Positions 16,253 to 26,791 of a DNA stretch of 64,000 bases are shown piece after piece (the stretch's first letter is position 1; each line of letters opens with the position of its first letter). The stretch covers positions 310,001 to 374,000 of the forward strand of contig DATGLS010000048.1 of NCBI GenBank assembly GCA_035293985.1, in the 5' to 3' direction. The position numbers and the translations under genes were made by a program. The stretch comes from JAVDCA01 sp035293985 (lineage in GTDB: Bacteria; Pseudomonadota; Alphaproteobacteria; Rhizobiales; Xanthobacteraceae). Under the pieces are notes generated by a model that saw only the letters and a list, made by a program, of their open reading frames with translations, had not been told where the DNA came from and did not search any database.

Positions 16253-18430
16253 TCACTCTCCGATGGCTACCTTGTCCGCCGGCGCGCCGGCCTCGCGTCG
16301 CACGATCAGCGCGTCGACGACCGAGACACCGCGCGGATGCACCAGGACCGGATTGAGATCGATCTCGGCAATCGTCTCGGCGTGATCATGGGCGAACCGC
16401 GCAAGGTTTACCATGAGATCCGCTAATGCATCGACGTCGGCTGCCGCCGCGCCGCGAAATGCCTCCAATAGACGCGCCCCCTCGAGGCGGGCGATCAGCG
16501 CCCGCGCCTGGTCATGATCGAGCGGCACCGGCGCAAGCGCGGTGTCGCCGAGGGCCTCGACCAGAACGCCGCCGAGGCCGACCATCAGCATCGGTCCCCA
16601 TTGTGCATCATTGCTGATCCCGAGGATCACCTCGCGTCCCGGGGGCGCCATTGGCTGGACCAGCACGCCGAGAATGTGCGCCGCCGGCGCATGGCGTTGC
16701 GCGGCCGCGAGCACGCGCGCATAGCCGGCGCGCGCTTCGGCGGGCGTCGCGATATCGAGCAAAACCGCGCCGGCCTCGGTTTTATGTGGAATGTCGGGTG
16801 ACTGCACCTTGAGGGCGACGGGCCCGCCGAGCGCGCGTGCCGCCGCTTCCGCCTCCTCGGCCGAACGCACGAGCTTACCGGCATTGCCATCGCCGATGCC
16901 GTAACCCGCGAGTGCGCGGCGCGCCTCCCATTCGCACAGGATCGCACCGCCTGCACCGAGCGCCGATTGCGCAGCAGCTCGCACCGCTGGCGCTGTCGGA
17001 CGAACTTCGGTCGCCGCGAGATGCCGCTCACGCGCCGCGCGATAGTCCGCCATCTGCGCCATCGCGCGAGCGCAGTTCTGCAGGCTGGTAAACAGGGGAT
17101 AGCCGGCGCTGCTGAGGATTTCGGCGTTGCGCTCGGTCGGCAGCGTGTAGCTCCATAGCAGCACGGGCTTGGTGGCCTCGCCGGCAAATTTCTCCAGCCG
17201 CGCGCGGTCGCCCTCGATGAAGCGGGTGGCGCGCGCCGTGATCACCATGATGATGCCGTCGACCTCGGGCGAGTGATCGAGCAGGCGGGCGAACTCGGCA
17301 TAGCCGACGTGGTGGACGCCCTGCGCCGTGACGTCGACGGGGTTCTGCGAGGTGCCGTAGGGCGGCAGGTGCACGTCGATTGCGGCGCGCGTCGCCGCAT
17401 CGAGCGGCGGCACCGAAAGCCCCGCCGCCGCGCAGGCGTCCGCGACCCATACGCCGCCGCCACCCGACGAGGTGCAGATGCCGACGCGCTTGCCGGCCGG
17501 CAGCAGCTTGACGCAGGTCGTGAACGCCATGGCGAGGTCGACCATGTCGTCGAGATCGCGCCCCTCGATCACGCCGTAGCGCTCGAACACGGCCCGATAG
17601 GCCGCGGCCGAGCCCGCAAGCGCGCCGGTGTGCGAGGCAGCGGCGCGGCTCCCCGCCTCCGACTGGCCGATCTTGCCGACGATCAGCGGTTTGCCTGCAC
17701 GCAGCGCCTTTGCGGCAACGCGGCGGAATTCGTCCGGCGATTTTATATCCTCGACCAGCAGGAGGAAGACATCGGTCTTGCCTTCGTCCAGCATCGCATC
17801 GAGGAAGTCGCAGACGTCGACGCAGGCCTCATTGCCGGTCGTCACGATGTAGCGAAAGGCGAGGTTCTTCGGCCGGCCGCGGTCGAAGAACGCAAAGCCC
17901 ATGCCGCCGCTCTGCGCCACCACGGCGACCTCGGCGCGCCGCGCGCCGGGGGGCAGCAGCGGCCGCGCGCTCGCCTCGACCGCCGGGCTGAAGGTCGCGC
18001 AGAGATTGGCGGCCAGGTTGGCAAAGCCCTCCGCATTGGGGCCGACCACCACCATGGCATGGCGGCGCGCGATGGCGACGATCTCGTCCTGCAGGCGCAC
18101 GCCGCTCGCACCGGGTTCCTCGGCGAACCCGGAGCTGAGAATATAGGCCGCCTTGATGCCCGCTTTGGCGCAGCGCTCGAGCTCCTCGGGGACGAATTTG
18201 GCCGGGATGATCAACAGCGCCAGATCGGCGGGCTCCGGCAGCTCGGCCACGGATGCGTAGGCTTTGAGCCCCTGTACTTCCGACGCGCTGCGGCTCACGG
18301 GATGGATTTTTCCCGCGAACGGATGCCCCTTCATGATCTCGAGGATGCGCCCGCGCAGCCCCTGCGTGTCCGACGACGCGCCGATCAGCGCGATGGATTT
18401 GGGCCAGAGGAGCTTGGTCAGGTCCGCCAT
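16253..18430 (-). CDS. Acyl-CoA synthetase, NDP-forming (acetate-CoA ligase family)
   Basis: 725 residues from MADLTKLLWPKSIALIGASS. Order: CoA-binding Rossmann domain (about 1-130, IALIGASS), succinyl-CoA-ligase-like domains with the phospho-His loop SHTGALAGS near residue 260, and a C-terminal ATP-grasp domain with GGPVALKVQSPDIPHKTEAG. Forms an acyl-CoA from a free acid with ATP or GTP. A start 30 bases earlier would fall inside repeat A and is rejected. Close packing with the crotonase indicates that it feeds that enzyme. The acid activated is unknown. Confidence 0.92.
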   Translation of the reverse strand: MADLTKLLWPKSIALIGASSDTQGLRGRILEIMKGHPFAGKIHPVSRSASEVQGLKAYASVAELPEPADLALLIIPAKFVPEELERCAKAGIKAAYILSSGFAEEPGASGVRLQDEIVAIARRHAMVVVGPNAEGFANLAANLCATFSPAVEASARPLLPPGARRAEVAVVAQSGGMGFAFFDRGRPKNLAFRYIVTTGNEACVDVCDFLDAMLDEGKTDVFLLLVEDIKSPDEFRRVAAKALRAGKPLIVGKIGQSEAGSRAAASHTGALAGSAAAYRAVFERYGVIEGRDLDDMVDLAMAFTTCVKLLPAGKRVGICTSSGGGGVWVADACAAAGLSVPPLDAATRAAIDVHLPPYGTSQNPVDVTAQGVHHVGYAEFARLLDHSPEVDGIIMVITARATRFIEGDRARLEKFAGEATKPVLLWSYTLPTERNAEILSSAGYPLFTSLQNCARAMAQMADYRAARERHLAATEVRPTAPAVRAAAQSALGAGGAILCEWEARRALAGYGIGDGNAGKLVRSAEEAEAAARALGGPVALKVQSPDIPHKTEAGAVLLDIATPAEARAGYARVLAAAQRHAPAAHILGVLVQPMAPPGREVILGISNDAQWGPMLMVGLGGVLVEALGDTALAPVPLDHDQARALIARLEGARLLEAFRGAAAADVDALADLMVNLARFAHDHAETIAEIDLNPVLVHPRGVSVVDALIVRREAGAPADKVAIGE

Positions 18431-18447
18431 CGCACGACTCTCACGCC

Positions 18448-18547
18448 GCAGGGTGGGCAAAATCGCCGCGACGGTCTTTACGCGTGGGCAACCGCGTGCG
18501 AGGCGGTTTTGCCCACACGGGTATCGGGGCGCGGTTGCGCACCCTAC
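18448..18547. repeat. Intergenic palindromic repeat, family A copy 2
   Basis: Bounded by GCAGGGTGGGCAA and TTGCGCACCCTAC, related to 7449-7549 and 30457-30560. It abuts the stop codon of the acyl-CoA dehydrogenase gene (18548) and separates that gene from the ligase gene in the same-strand run. Confidence 0.8.
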
Positions 18548-19708
18548 TCATCGCATTCCCAACTCGCGCGCGATGATGCCGCGCAGGATCTCGGTCGTGC
18601 CGCCCTGGATCGTCAGCTTCGGCGCGACCTTGGTCGCGAAGGCGAGTTGCTCCTCGAGCGTCGCGCGGTTGCGCGTCTCGGACCCGAGGAACGCGGCGAG
18701 CTCGCGCACGCGGCTGGGCAGCTTCTGCTCCCAGGCGGTGCCGAGGTCCTTCACCAACGAGGCCTCGGCGACCGGCTCCTTGCCGGCCTGCAGCATGCCG
18801 GCGACCGACACCGACATGCGGCGCAGCGTGTGTGCCTGCGCGACGAGCCGGCCGAGCCCCTCGGCGCTGCGTGTGTCCGGCTTTTCGCCGAGGGCGCGGA
18901 CGAGCTCGATCAGCACATAGAACGTCTCGAGGAAGCGCTCGGGGCCGCTGCGCTCGTAGGCGAGCTCGCTCGTCGCCTGCTTCCAGGCGCCGTCGATCTC
19001 CCCCAGCACGTGGTCGTCGGGAATGAAGGCGTCGTCGAACACCACCTCGTTGAAGTCGTGCTGGCCGGTCATCTGGATGATCGGGTTGACCGTGATGCCG
19101 GGCGCCTTCATGTCGACCAGGAACTGAGTGAGCCCGTGGCGGCGGTTCTCCTTGGTCGGCGGCGAGGTGCGAAACAGACCCAGCATGTAGTCGGCGATGT
19201 GCGCATTGCTGGTCCAGATCTTCGAGCCGTTGATGCGCCAGCCGCCGTCGAGCTTGGTCGCCTTCGTTTTCGCGGCGAAGAGATCGGAGCCCGAGCCCGG
19301 CTCGCTCATGCCGATGACGAAGCAGAGCTCGCCGCGACAGATCCGCGGCAGGATGTCCTGCTTCACGTGCTCCTGCGCGTACTTGATGAGCACCGGCCCG
19401 CTCTGCCGGTCGGCGACGAAATGCAGTCGCACCGGCGCATTGGCGACGCGGAATTCCTCGGTCACCACGTAGCGCTCGAGGAAGCTGCGCTCATGGCCGC
19501 CATATTTCTTCGGCCACGTCATGCCGATCCAGCCCTTGGCACCGATGCGCCGGCTGAAGGCGCGGTCTTGCGAGTCGCCGTGCCCGGGCCGGTCCGGGTC
19601 GAAGGTGCCGGCGGCGACCTCCTCGGCGAGGAACGCGCGCACCTCTTGCCGCAGCGCCTCGCATTCGGCGGGCAGGCGGATCGGATCGAAGCGAAGCTCG
19701 GTCGCCAT
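18548..19708 (-). CDS. Acyl-CoA dehydrogenase (subunit 1 of an adjacent pair)
   Basis: 386 residues. N-terminal helical domain, central FAD/substrate region CFVIGMSEPGSGSDL and INGSKIWTSNAHIADY, and C-terminal QGGTTEILRGIIARELG. The C-terminal position of the base in medium-chain enzymes (YEG) is QGG here, so the base must come from elsewhere, perhaps the Glu in AYERSGPER near residue 250. A second dehydrogenase gene ends 9 bases upstream; such pairs often form heterotetramers acting on bulky CoA esters. Oxidises an acyl-CoA at C2-C3, passing electrons to an electron-transfer flavoprotein. Confidence 0.9.
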   Translation of the reverse strand: MATELRFDPIRLPAECEALRQEVRAFLAEEVAAGTFDPDRPGHGDSQDRAFSRRIGAKGWIGMTWPKKYGGHERSFLERYVVTEEFRVANAPVRLHFVADRQSGPVLIKYAQEHVKQDILPRICRGELCFVIGMSEPGSGSDLFAAKTKATKLDGGWRINGSKIWTSNAHIADYMLGLFRTSPPTKENRRHGLTQFLVDMKAPGITVNPIIQMTGQHDFNEVVFDDAFIPDDHVLGEIDGAWKQATSELAYERSGPERFLETFYVLIELVRALGEKPDTRSAEGLGRLVAQAHTLRRMSVSVAGMLQAGKEPVAEASLVKDLGTAWEQKLPSRVRELAAFLGSETRNRATLEEQLAFATKVAPKLTIQGGTTEILRGIIARELGMR

Positions 19709-19717
19709 TTCGGATTC

Positions 19718-20782
19718 TCACCGCGAAGCCAGCAGCGGCCAGAAGGCCTCGCCGCCGCGGGCCGCCACCCGGTTGCCGAGCTCGACGGCCCAGTGACTCT
19801 CATTGCCGAAATCGTCACGCCAGCCGAGCACACGCAGCGTGAAGCGATGCAGCACGTGCTCGCGGGTGAACCCGATCGCGCCGTGCACCTGGTGGGCGAT
19901 CGCGGCGCCCTCCTGCGCGGCCTCGGCGGATCGGATCTTCGCCGCGGCGGCCTCGAGGAAGATCGCGTCGTCGAACTGATCGCTGTTGGCGATCGCGTCG
20001 GCCGCCGAGCCCGCCGCCGTCATCGCGGCCGCGACCTCGCCGGCGAGCCGCGCGAGATTGTGTTGCACGGCCTGGAATTTGGCGATCTTGCGCTCGAAGG
20101 CGACGCGCTCTTCGGCATAACGCAACGTCAATGCCAGCATGGTTTCGAGTGCGCCCGCGGTCGCGACGCTGCGGATGACGGCGCCCATGAGCATCAACGC
20201 ATTCTGATCGAGGCCGGCGGGCGCCGGCGCGACGCTGCGCGGGATGGCGCCGTCAAAAATGACGGTGTCGCTGGCGTCGCCGGCGAGGCTCTCGCCGCGC
20301 TCGACCCGCACGGCCTTGCGCTCGACGAGCGCGACGGACGCGGCGTCCTCGCGGCTCGCCAAGACCGCGATATCGTCCGTCTCGGATGCAAACGGCACGC
20401 CATGCACCCGCCCGCTCAATCTGCCGTCGCGATCGAGCATGATGCGCTCGGACGGCCGCGCGGGTGCGACCGTCATCGGCCCGGACGGCGCAAACATGTC
20501 GGCGCGCCACAAAAGCCAGCCCGCGAGCATCGTCTCGGCGAGCGGAACCGGTGCGGCAAATCGACCCGCAGCCGTGATGATTTCGAAGCCTTCGGCGAGG
20601 CTCGCGCCGGCGCCGCCGAGCTCTTCCGGCACCCAGGCGAGCGTCAGGCCTGCGTCCGTGAACGTCTGCCACAGCTTCGTCTTCCAACCATCGTCGGTCG
20701 CCCGATTGACGGTCTGCGGGTCGGCCAAATCCGCAAAAATGCGCGCCGCGGTCTCGCCGACAATGCTTCCGGCCACATTCAC
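19718..20782 (-). CDS. Acyl-CoA dehydrogenase (subunit 2 of an adjacent pair)
   Basis: About 354 residues if started at the GTG at 20782 (MNVAGSIVGETAARIF), where family similarity begins. The frame extends further upstream (ATG at 20860), but that extra part is Arg/Ala-rich, low in family resemblance and has no ribosome site. The fold is poorly conserved except at the C-terminus (AHQVHGAIGFTREHVLHRF), as in the shorter partner of heteromeric acyl-CoA dehydrogenases. First gene of the operon; the region 20783-20964 is a divergent promoter shared with the ABC importer. Confidence 0.82.
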   Translation of the reverse strand: MNVAGSIVGETAARIFADLADPQTVNRATDDGWKTKLWQTFTDAGLTLAWVPEELGGAGASLAEGFEIITAAGRFAAPVPLAETMLAGWLLWRADMFAPSGPMTVAPARPSERIMLDRDGRLSGRVHGVPFASETDDIAVLASREDAASVALVERKAVRVERGESLAGDASDTVIFDGAIPRSVAPAPAGLDQNALMLMGAVIRSVATAGALETMLALTLRYAEERVAFERKIAKFQAVQHNLARLAGEVAAAMTAAGSAADAIANSDQFDDAIFLEAAAAKIRSAEAAQEGAAIAHQVHGAIGFTREHVLHRFTLRVLGWRDDFGNESHWAVELGNRVAARGGEAFWPLLASR

Positions 20783-20964
20783 CCCGCTTCGATCCCTGCT
20801 CGCTTGCGCGCGCCGGCACAGGGCCGGCGCCGCGGCCGCACGCCGCGCTGTCGGCGTCATGGTGCGGCGACGGCCGGCGAATGGCAAGCATGGTTGATCC
20901 GCCAAATCGCACCGGCTAGCGTGCGGCCGATCATCAAGAATCCAAGGCATTATGGGAGGATGGA

Positions 20965-22563
20965 ATGCGGGCGAGGCAGATGGGCGTCGCGGCCCTGTTC
21001 GGCGCGACACTTCTGGCGGCAGCCTCCGTTGCGGCGCAGACGCCGAAGCCCGGCGGCATTCTCCGGATCCAGCACCGCGAGACGCCCGGCGGCATCTCGA
21101 TCCACGAGGAGGCGACCTTCTCGACCAACGTGCCGATGATGGCCGTGTTCAACAATCTCGTGATCTATGACCAGCACAAGGCGCAAAACAGCCCCGACGA
21201 CATCGTGCCGGAGCTGGCGACGAGCTGGGCGTGGAGCGCCGACAAGACCGCGCTGACCTTCAAGCTGCACGACGGCGTGAAATGGCACGACGGGCAGCCG
21301 TTCACGGCGAAGGACGTGAAATGCACCTGGGACATGCTGCGCGGCGTCTCGCAGGAGAAGTTCCGTAAGAATCCGCGCAAGGACTGGTACGCCAACGTGA
21401 GTGACATCACGGTCGACAACGACCTCCAGGTCACGTTCCACCTCAAGCGGCCGCAGCCCTCGCTGCTGGCGATGCTCGCCTCGGGTTATTCGCCGGTCTA
21501 TCCCTGCCACGTGACGCCGGCGCAGATGCGCGTGCATCCGATCGGCACCGGGCCCTTCAAGTTCGTCGAGATGAAGCAGAACGAGGACATCAAGCTCGTC
21601 AAGAATCCGGGCTACTGGAAGAAGGGCCTGCCCTATCTCGACGGCATCGAGTACTCGATCATTCCCAACCGCTCGACCGCGGTGCTCGCCTTCGTCACCG
21701 GCAAGGTCGACATGACGTTCCCGACCCTGCTGACGGTCGAGCTGGAGAAGAACGTGAAGGCGCAGGACCCGAAGGCGGTTTGCGAGCTCAAGCCCACCAA
21801 TGTGAGCACCAACCTGATCGTCAATCGCGACAAACCCCCGTTCGACAATGCCGACCTGCGCACCGCGATGGCGCTCGCGCTCGACCGCTCGGCCTTCGTC
21901 AAGACGCTGTACGAGGGCAACGCCGACGTCGGCGGATCGCTGCTGCCGCCGCCCAACGGCGTCTGGGGGCTGCCGCCCGACCAGCTCAAGACCATCCCGG
22001 GCTACGGGGACGACGTGAAGAAGAGCCGCGACCAGGCGCGCGCCATCATGGCGAAGCTCGGCTACGGGCCGGACAAGCCGCTCAAGATCAAGGTGTCGAC
22101 CCGCAATCTCGCCGATTACCGCGATCCCGCCGTGATCCTGATCGACCAGCTCAAGAGCATCTATATCGACGCCGAGCTCGACGTGGTGGAGACCGGCGTG
22201 TGGTTCGCGAAAGTCGCGCGCGGCGACTACACGGTCGGGCTCAACCTCACCGGCAACGGCGTCGACGATCCCGATCAGGCGTTCTACGAGAACTACGCCT
22301 GCGGTTCGCAGCGCAACTACACCCACTATTGCAACAAGGACCTCGAGAAGCTGTTCGATCAGCAATCGCAGGAGACCGATCAGGCCAAGCGCAAGAAGCT
22401 CGTCTGGGAGATCGACAAGAAGATCCAGGACGACGTGGCGCGGCCGATTCTGCTCTACTCGCACATGGCGACCTGCTGGAAGCCCTACGTGAAGAACATG
22501 ACCGTCATGGTCAACAGCTCCTACAACGGCTTTCGCTACGAGGACGTGTGGCTGGATAAGTGA
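20965..22563 (+). CDS. Peptide/nickel-type ABC transporter substrate-binding protein
   Basis: 532 residues, SBP_bac_5 (DppA) family. Sec signal peptide MRARQMGVAALFGATLLAAA to about residue 24, then the family signature KWHDGQPFTAKDVKCTWDML near residues 107-126. Start preceded by GGGAGGATGGA. First of five genes encoding a complete importer. In alphaproteobacteria such receptors take up peptides, opines, glutathione or other organic molecules; the ligand is unknown. Divergent from the acyl-CoA operon, which suggests that the imported molecule may be its substrate (inference). Confidence 0.93.
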   Translation: MRARQMGVAALFGATLLAAASVAAQTPKPGGILRIQHRETPGGISIHEEATFSTNVPMMAVFNNLVIYDQHKAQNSPDDIVPELATSWAWSADKTALTFKLHDGVKWHDGQPFTAKDVKCTWDMLRGVSQEKFRKNPRKDWYANVSDITVDNDLQVTFHLKRPQPSLLAMLASGYSPVYPCHVTPAQMRVHPIGTGPFKFVEMKQNEDIKLVKNPGYWKKGLPYLDGIEYSIIPNRSTAVLAFVTGKVDMTFPTLLTVELEKNVKAQDPKAVCELKPTNVSTNLIVNRDKPPFDNADLRTAMALALDRSAFVKTLYEGNADVGGSLLPPPNGVWGLPPDQLKTIPGYGDDVKKSRDQARAIMAKLGYGPDKPLKIKVSTRNLADYRDPAVILIDQLKSIYIDAELDVVETGVWFAKVARGDYTVGLNLTGNGVDDPDQAFYENYACGSQRNYTHYCNKDLEKLFDQQSQETDQAKRKKLVWEIDKKIQDDVARPILLYSHMATCWKPYVKNMTVMVNSSYNGFRYEDVWLDK

Positions 22564-22582
22564 CGCCAGGGCTTCGCCCGGC

Positions 22583-22667
22583 GTCATGCGCGGGGTTGAC
22601 CCGCGCATCCACGTCTTTGCGGCGGGCGCTGTAAGACGTGGATGGCCGGGACAAGCCCGGCCATGAC
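22583..22667. repeat. Intergenic palindromic repeat, family B copy 1 (CATCCACGTCTT type)
   Basis: Inverted repeat with CGCGCATCCACGTCTT on the left and AAGACGTGGATGGCCGGG on the right, bounded by GTCAT and ATGAC. It lies between the binding-protein and first permease genes of the importer operon; copy 2 is in the next gap (23650-23726). Confidence 0.8.
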
Positions 22668-22690
22668 GGTGAACGCAACCGGGACAATCC

Positions 22691-23638
22691 GTGGCCACCT
22701 ACATCATCCGTCGCCTGCTCCTGCTGGTGATCACGCTGGTCGGCATCTCGGTGCTGATCTTCGTGCTGCTCCGCCTCGTGCCCGGCAACATCGCCGACAT
22801 CTTGTTCGACGCCGCCGGCATGGTCGACCCGTCCGACAAGGCCGGGCTCGAGCACGACCTCGGGCTCGACCAGCCGATCCTGATCCAGTACCTGCACTGG
22901 ATCGTCGGCCTCATGCACGGCGATCTCGGCTTTTCCTACATCTCGGAGAAGCCGGCCCTCGACGAGATCCTGCCGCGCATCCCGATCACGGCGCGGCTCG
23001 CCGGCCTCGCCATCACGTTCGCGGTGCTGTTCGGCGTGCCGCTCGGCGTGATGAGCGCGGTCAAGCAAAATACGCGGCTCGATTACGTGCTGCGCGTCGT
23101 CAGCCTCAGCGGCCTGTCGATGCCGTCGTTCTGGCTCGGCCTCCTCATCCTGATGGCGTTCGCGGCCTGGTTCGGCGAGATTCCGATCTACACGGCGCCA
23201 CCAAAGACGTTTCTCCAGAGCCTGCAGATCTTCGCCATTCCGGCCGCCGCCGTCGGCTTTCGCAGCTCGGCGCTGATCATGCGGCTCACCCGCTCGTCCA
23301 TGCTCGAGGTGATGCGCCAGGACTACATCCGCACGGCGCGCGCGAAGGGCGCGCCCGAGCGCTCGGTGAATTACCATCACGCGCTGCGCAACGCGATTTT
23401 GCCCGTCATCACCCTGATCGGCATCGAGGCCGGCTTTCTCATGGGAGGCCTGATCGTCACCGAGACGGTGTTCAACATCCCGGGCGTCGCCCGCTTTTTG
23501 GTGGAAGCGATCAAGTGGCGCGACTACCCGATCGTGCAGAACCTGGTGATGTTCGTCGCCGTGGTCGCGCTGACCATCAACTTCATCATCGACCTGCTCT
23601 ATGCCGTGCTCGACCCGAGGATCAAGTATGCGGATTGA
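22691..23638 (+). CDS. ABC transporter permease (DppB type)
   Basis: 315 residues starting with GTG (MATYIIRRLLLLVITLVGIS). Six predicted membrane segments; the first spans about residues 9-30. The EAA-type cytoplasmic loop is RTARAKGAPERSVNYHHALRNAI near residue 215. Forms the importer channel with the second permease (23741-24634). No ribosome site stronger than GGGACAATCC precedes the GTG. Confidence 0.92.
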   Translation: MATYIIRRLLLLVITLVGISVLIFVLLRLVPGNIADILFDAAGMVDPSDKAGLEHDLGLDQPILIQYLHWIVGLMHGDLGFSYISEKPALDEILPRIPITARLAGLAITFAVLFGVPLGVMSAVKQNTRLDYVLRVVSLSGLSMPSFWLGLLILMAFAAWFGEIPIYTAPPKTFLQSLQIFAIPAAAVGFRSSALIMRLTRSSMLEVMRQDYIRTARAKGAPERSVNYHHALRNAILPVITLIGIEAGFLMGGLIVTETVFNIPGVARFLVEAIKWRDYPIVQNLVMFVAVVALTINFIIDLLYAVLDPRIKYAD

Positions 23639-23649
23639 ACCTCTGAACA

Positions 23650-23726
23650 TCATGCTCGCGCGCGCGGGCATCCACGTCCTTCTTCCTCGCCAAGACGTGG
23701 ATGGCCGGGCCAAGCCCGGGCATGAC
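23650..23726. repeat. Intergenic palindromic repeat, family B copy 2
   Basis: GGGCATCCACGTCCTTCTT pairs with AAGACGTGGATGGCCGGG. It lies between the two permease genes of the importer operon. A stable stem here may protect or process the mRNA and set relative amounts of the subunits. Confidence 0.8.
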
Positions 23727-23740
23727 GACGGAGCAAATCC

Positions 23741-24634
23741 ATGACCACGATCGACGACACCGACGCCATCGCGGCAACCGCCGCCCCCTCCGAAAGCCTG
23801 TGGCGGCACCTGCGTTACCACATCGCGCGCCACCCGCTCGGGGTGGTCGGCGCCGTCATCATGGCGGTGTTCGTGTTCGCCGCCCTCTTCGCGCCCCTCC
23901 TGACCGGCTACGACCCGACCACCACCGACGCGTCGCTGTCGCTCGCGCACCCGAGCGCCGCGCACATTCTCGGCGCTGATTTCCTCGGCCGCGATGTCTA
24001 CAGCCGCATCGTCTACGGCGCGCGTATCTCGCTCTTGACCGGCCTCGGCGCGGCCGGGCTGGCCGGTGCGATGGGCACCTCGCTCGGCCTGCTCTCCGGC
24101 TATCTCGGCGGCTGGGTCGATCTCGCGGTCCAGCGGCTGGTCGAGATCATGCAGGCGCTGCCGGTGCTCATCCTCGCGCTGATCATGGCGGCCGCGCTCG
24201 GGCCATCGCTGGAGAACACCGTGCTCGCCATCGCGATCCCGCTCGTGCCCTACTCGGCCCGCGTCATCCGCTCGAATACGCTGGCGCTGCGCGAGATGCC
24301 CTATGTCGAGGCAGCGCGCGCGGTCGGCATGAGCGAGACCCGCATCGCGCTGCGCCACGTGCTTCCGAATACGCTCGCGCCCCTGATCGTGCTCGCCACC
24401 GCCCAGCTCGGCTCCGCTATCCTGACCGAGTCCTCGCTCTCGTTCCTCGGCCTCGGCATTCCCGAGCCGCACCCGTCGTGGGGCCGCATGCTGTCGGAAT
24501 CCGCCGCCGAGTACGTGCGCACCGCGCCGTGGCTGGTGATCTTTCCCGGCATCGCCATCAGCCTCGCGGTGTTCGGCACCAACCTGCTCGGAGACGCGCT
24601 GCGCGACATTCTCGACCCGCGCCTGCGCCACTGA
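23741..24634 (+). CDS. ABC transporter permease (DppC type)
   Basis: 297 residues. OppC N-terminal segment HLRYHIARHPLGVVGAVIM with the first membrane span, then the motif ILGADFLGRDVYSRIVYGARISL and the EAA loop EAARAVGMSETRIALRHVLPN near residue 190. Second half of the importer channel; the ATPase gene follows after 15 bases. Confidence 0.93.
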   Translation: MTTIDDTDAIAATAAPSESLWRHLRYHIARHPLGVVGAVIMAVFVFAALFAPLLTGYDPTTTDASLSLAHPSAAHILGADFLGRDVYSRIVYGARISLLTGLGAAGLAGAMGTSLGLLSGYLGGWVDLAVQRLVEIMQALPVLILALIMAAALGPSLENTVLAIAIPLVPYSARVIRSNTLALREMPYVEAARAVGMSETRIALRHVLPNTLAPLIVLATAQLGSAILTESSLSFLGLGIPEPHPSWGRMLSESAAEYVRTAPWLVIFPGIAISLAVFGTNLLGDALRDILDPRLRH

Positions 24635-24649
24635 CGGTATGATGCCGCG

Positions 24650-25706
24650 ATGAGCGTCACGACCAGCGAGCAGGGCGCCGTGGCGCCGGCCGAGCGGCCG
24701 GACGGCACGCCGTTGCTCACCGTCGACGACCTGCGCACGCACTTCTTCACCCGCCGCGGCGTCGTCAAGGCGGTGGACGGCGTCTCGTTTTCGGTCGCAG
24801 CCGGCGAGACGCTGGCGATCGTCGGCGAATCCGGCTGCGGCAAGAGCGTCACCGCGCTCTCGCTGATGCGGCTCGTGCCCGATCCGCCCGGCCGCATCGT
24901 CGGCGGCAGCGTCAAGCTCGGCGATGTCGACCTGCTCGCGCTCGACGAGGAGGCGATGCGCGACGTCCGCGGCAAGGACGTCGCCATGATCTTCCAGGAG
25001 CCGATGACCTCGCTCAATCCGGTGCTCACCGTCGGCGGCCAGATCGCCGAGATCCTGCTGCTGCACGAGCCGCTCTCGCGCCGCGAGGCCTGGAGCAAGG
25101 CGGTCGACATGCTGCGGCTGGTGCGCATCCCGGAGCCGGAGCAGCGGGCCAAGGCCTATCCGCACCAGCTCTCCGGCGGCATGCGCCAGCGCGCCATGAT
25201 CGCGATGGCGCTCGCCTGCAATCCGAAGGTGCTGATCGCCGACGAGCCGACCACCGCGCTCGATGTCACCATCCAGGCGCAGATCCTCGCCATCATCCTC
25301 GACCTGCAGCGCAAGCTCGGCACCGCCGTGATCCTGATCACGCACGATCTCGGCGTCGTCGCCGAGACCGCGCAGCGCGTGATCGTGATGTATGCCGGCC
25401 GCAAGGTCGAGGAGGCCTCGGTCGACGACCTCTTCGCCCACCCGCAGCATCCCTACACGCGCGGCCTGATGGCCTCGATCCCGCGCCTCGCCGTCATGCT
25501 CGATGCAAGCGAAGCCGCGCCCGAGCGGCTGCAGGAAATCCCCGGCATGGTGCCGGCGCTCTCCGACCTGCCGCCCGGCTGCGTTTTTGCGCCGCGTTGC
25601 GCCCATGCGCAGGACCGATGCCTGCAGGAATTTCCCGCCTACGAGGAGAAGCGGCCGCGGCATTGGGCCGCGTGCTGGCGCTCGCACGAGATCTTCGGAG
25701 ACCGCG

Positions 25707-25714
<8 letters not shown>
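24650..25714 (+). CDS. ABC transporter ATP-binding protein (DppD type)
   Basis: 354 residues. Walker A GESGCGKSV near residue 60, signature LSGGMRQR near 175, Walker B VLIADEPTTALD near 193, and the oligopeptide-transporter C-terminal domain with a Cys cluster (PPGCVFAPRCAHAQDRC) that in relatives carries an iron-sulfur centre. Overlaps the next ATPase gene by 8 bases, so the two are translationally coupled. Confidence 0.95.
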
Positions 25715-26732
<1,018 letters not shown>

Positions 26733-26791
26733 AGGCCAGCGGTCGGCTTTGCGAGCGCAGTCAAGCAATCTCGATGCGCGCATTCATGCGC

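Noticed and set aside
17273..21139. A 1288-codon open frame on the plus strand
   Set aside because: It is the antisense of the acyl-CoA ligase and both dehydrogenase genes, Arg/Ala/Gly-rich with no domain. Long antisense frames are expected at this GC content.
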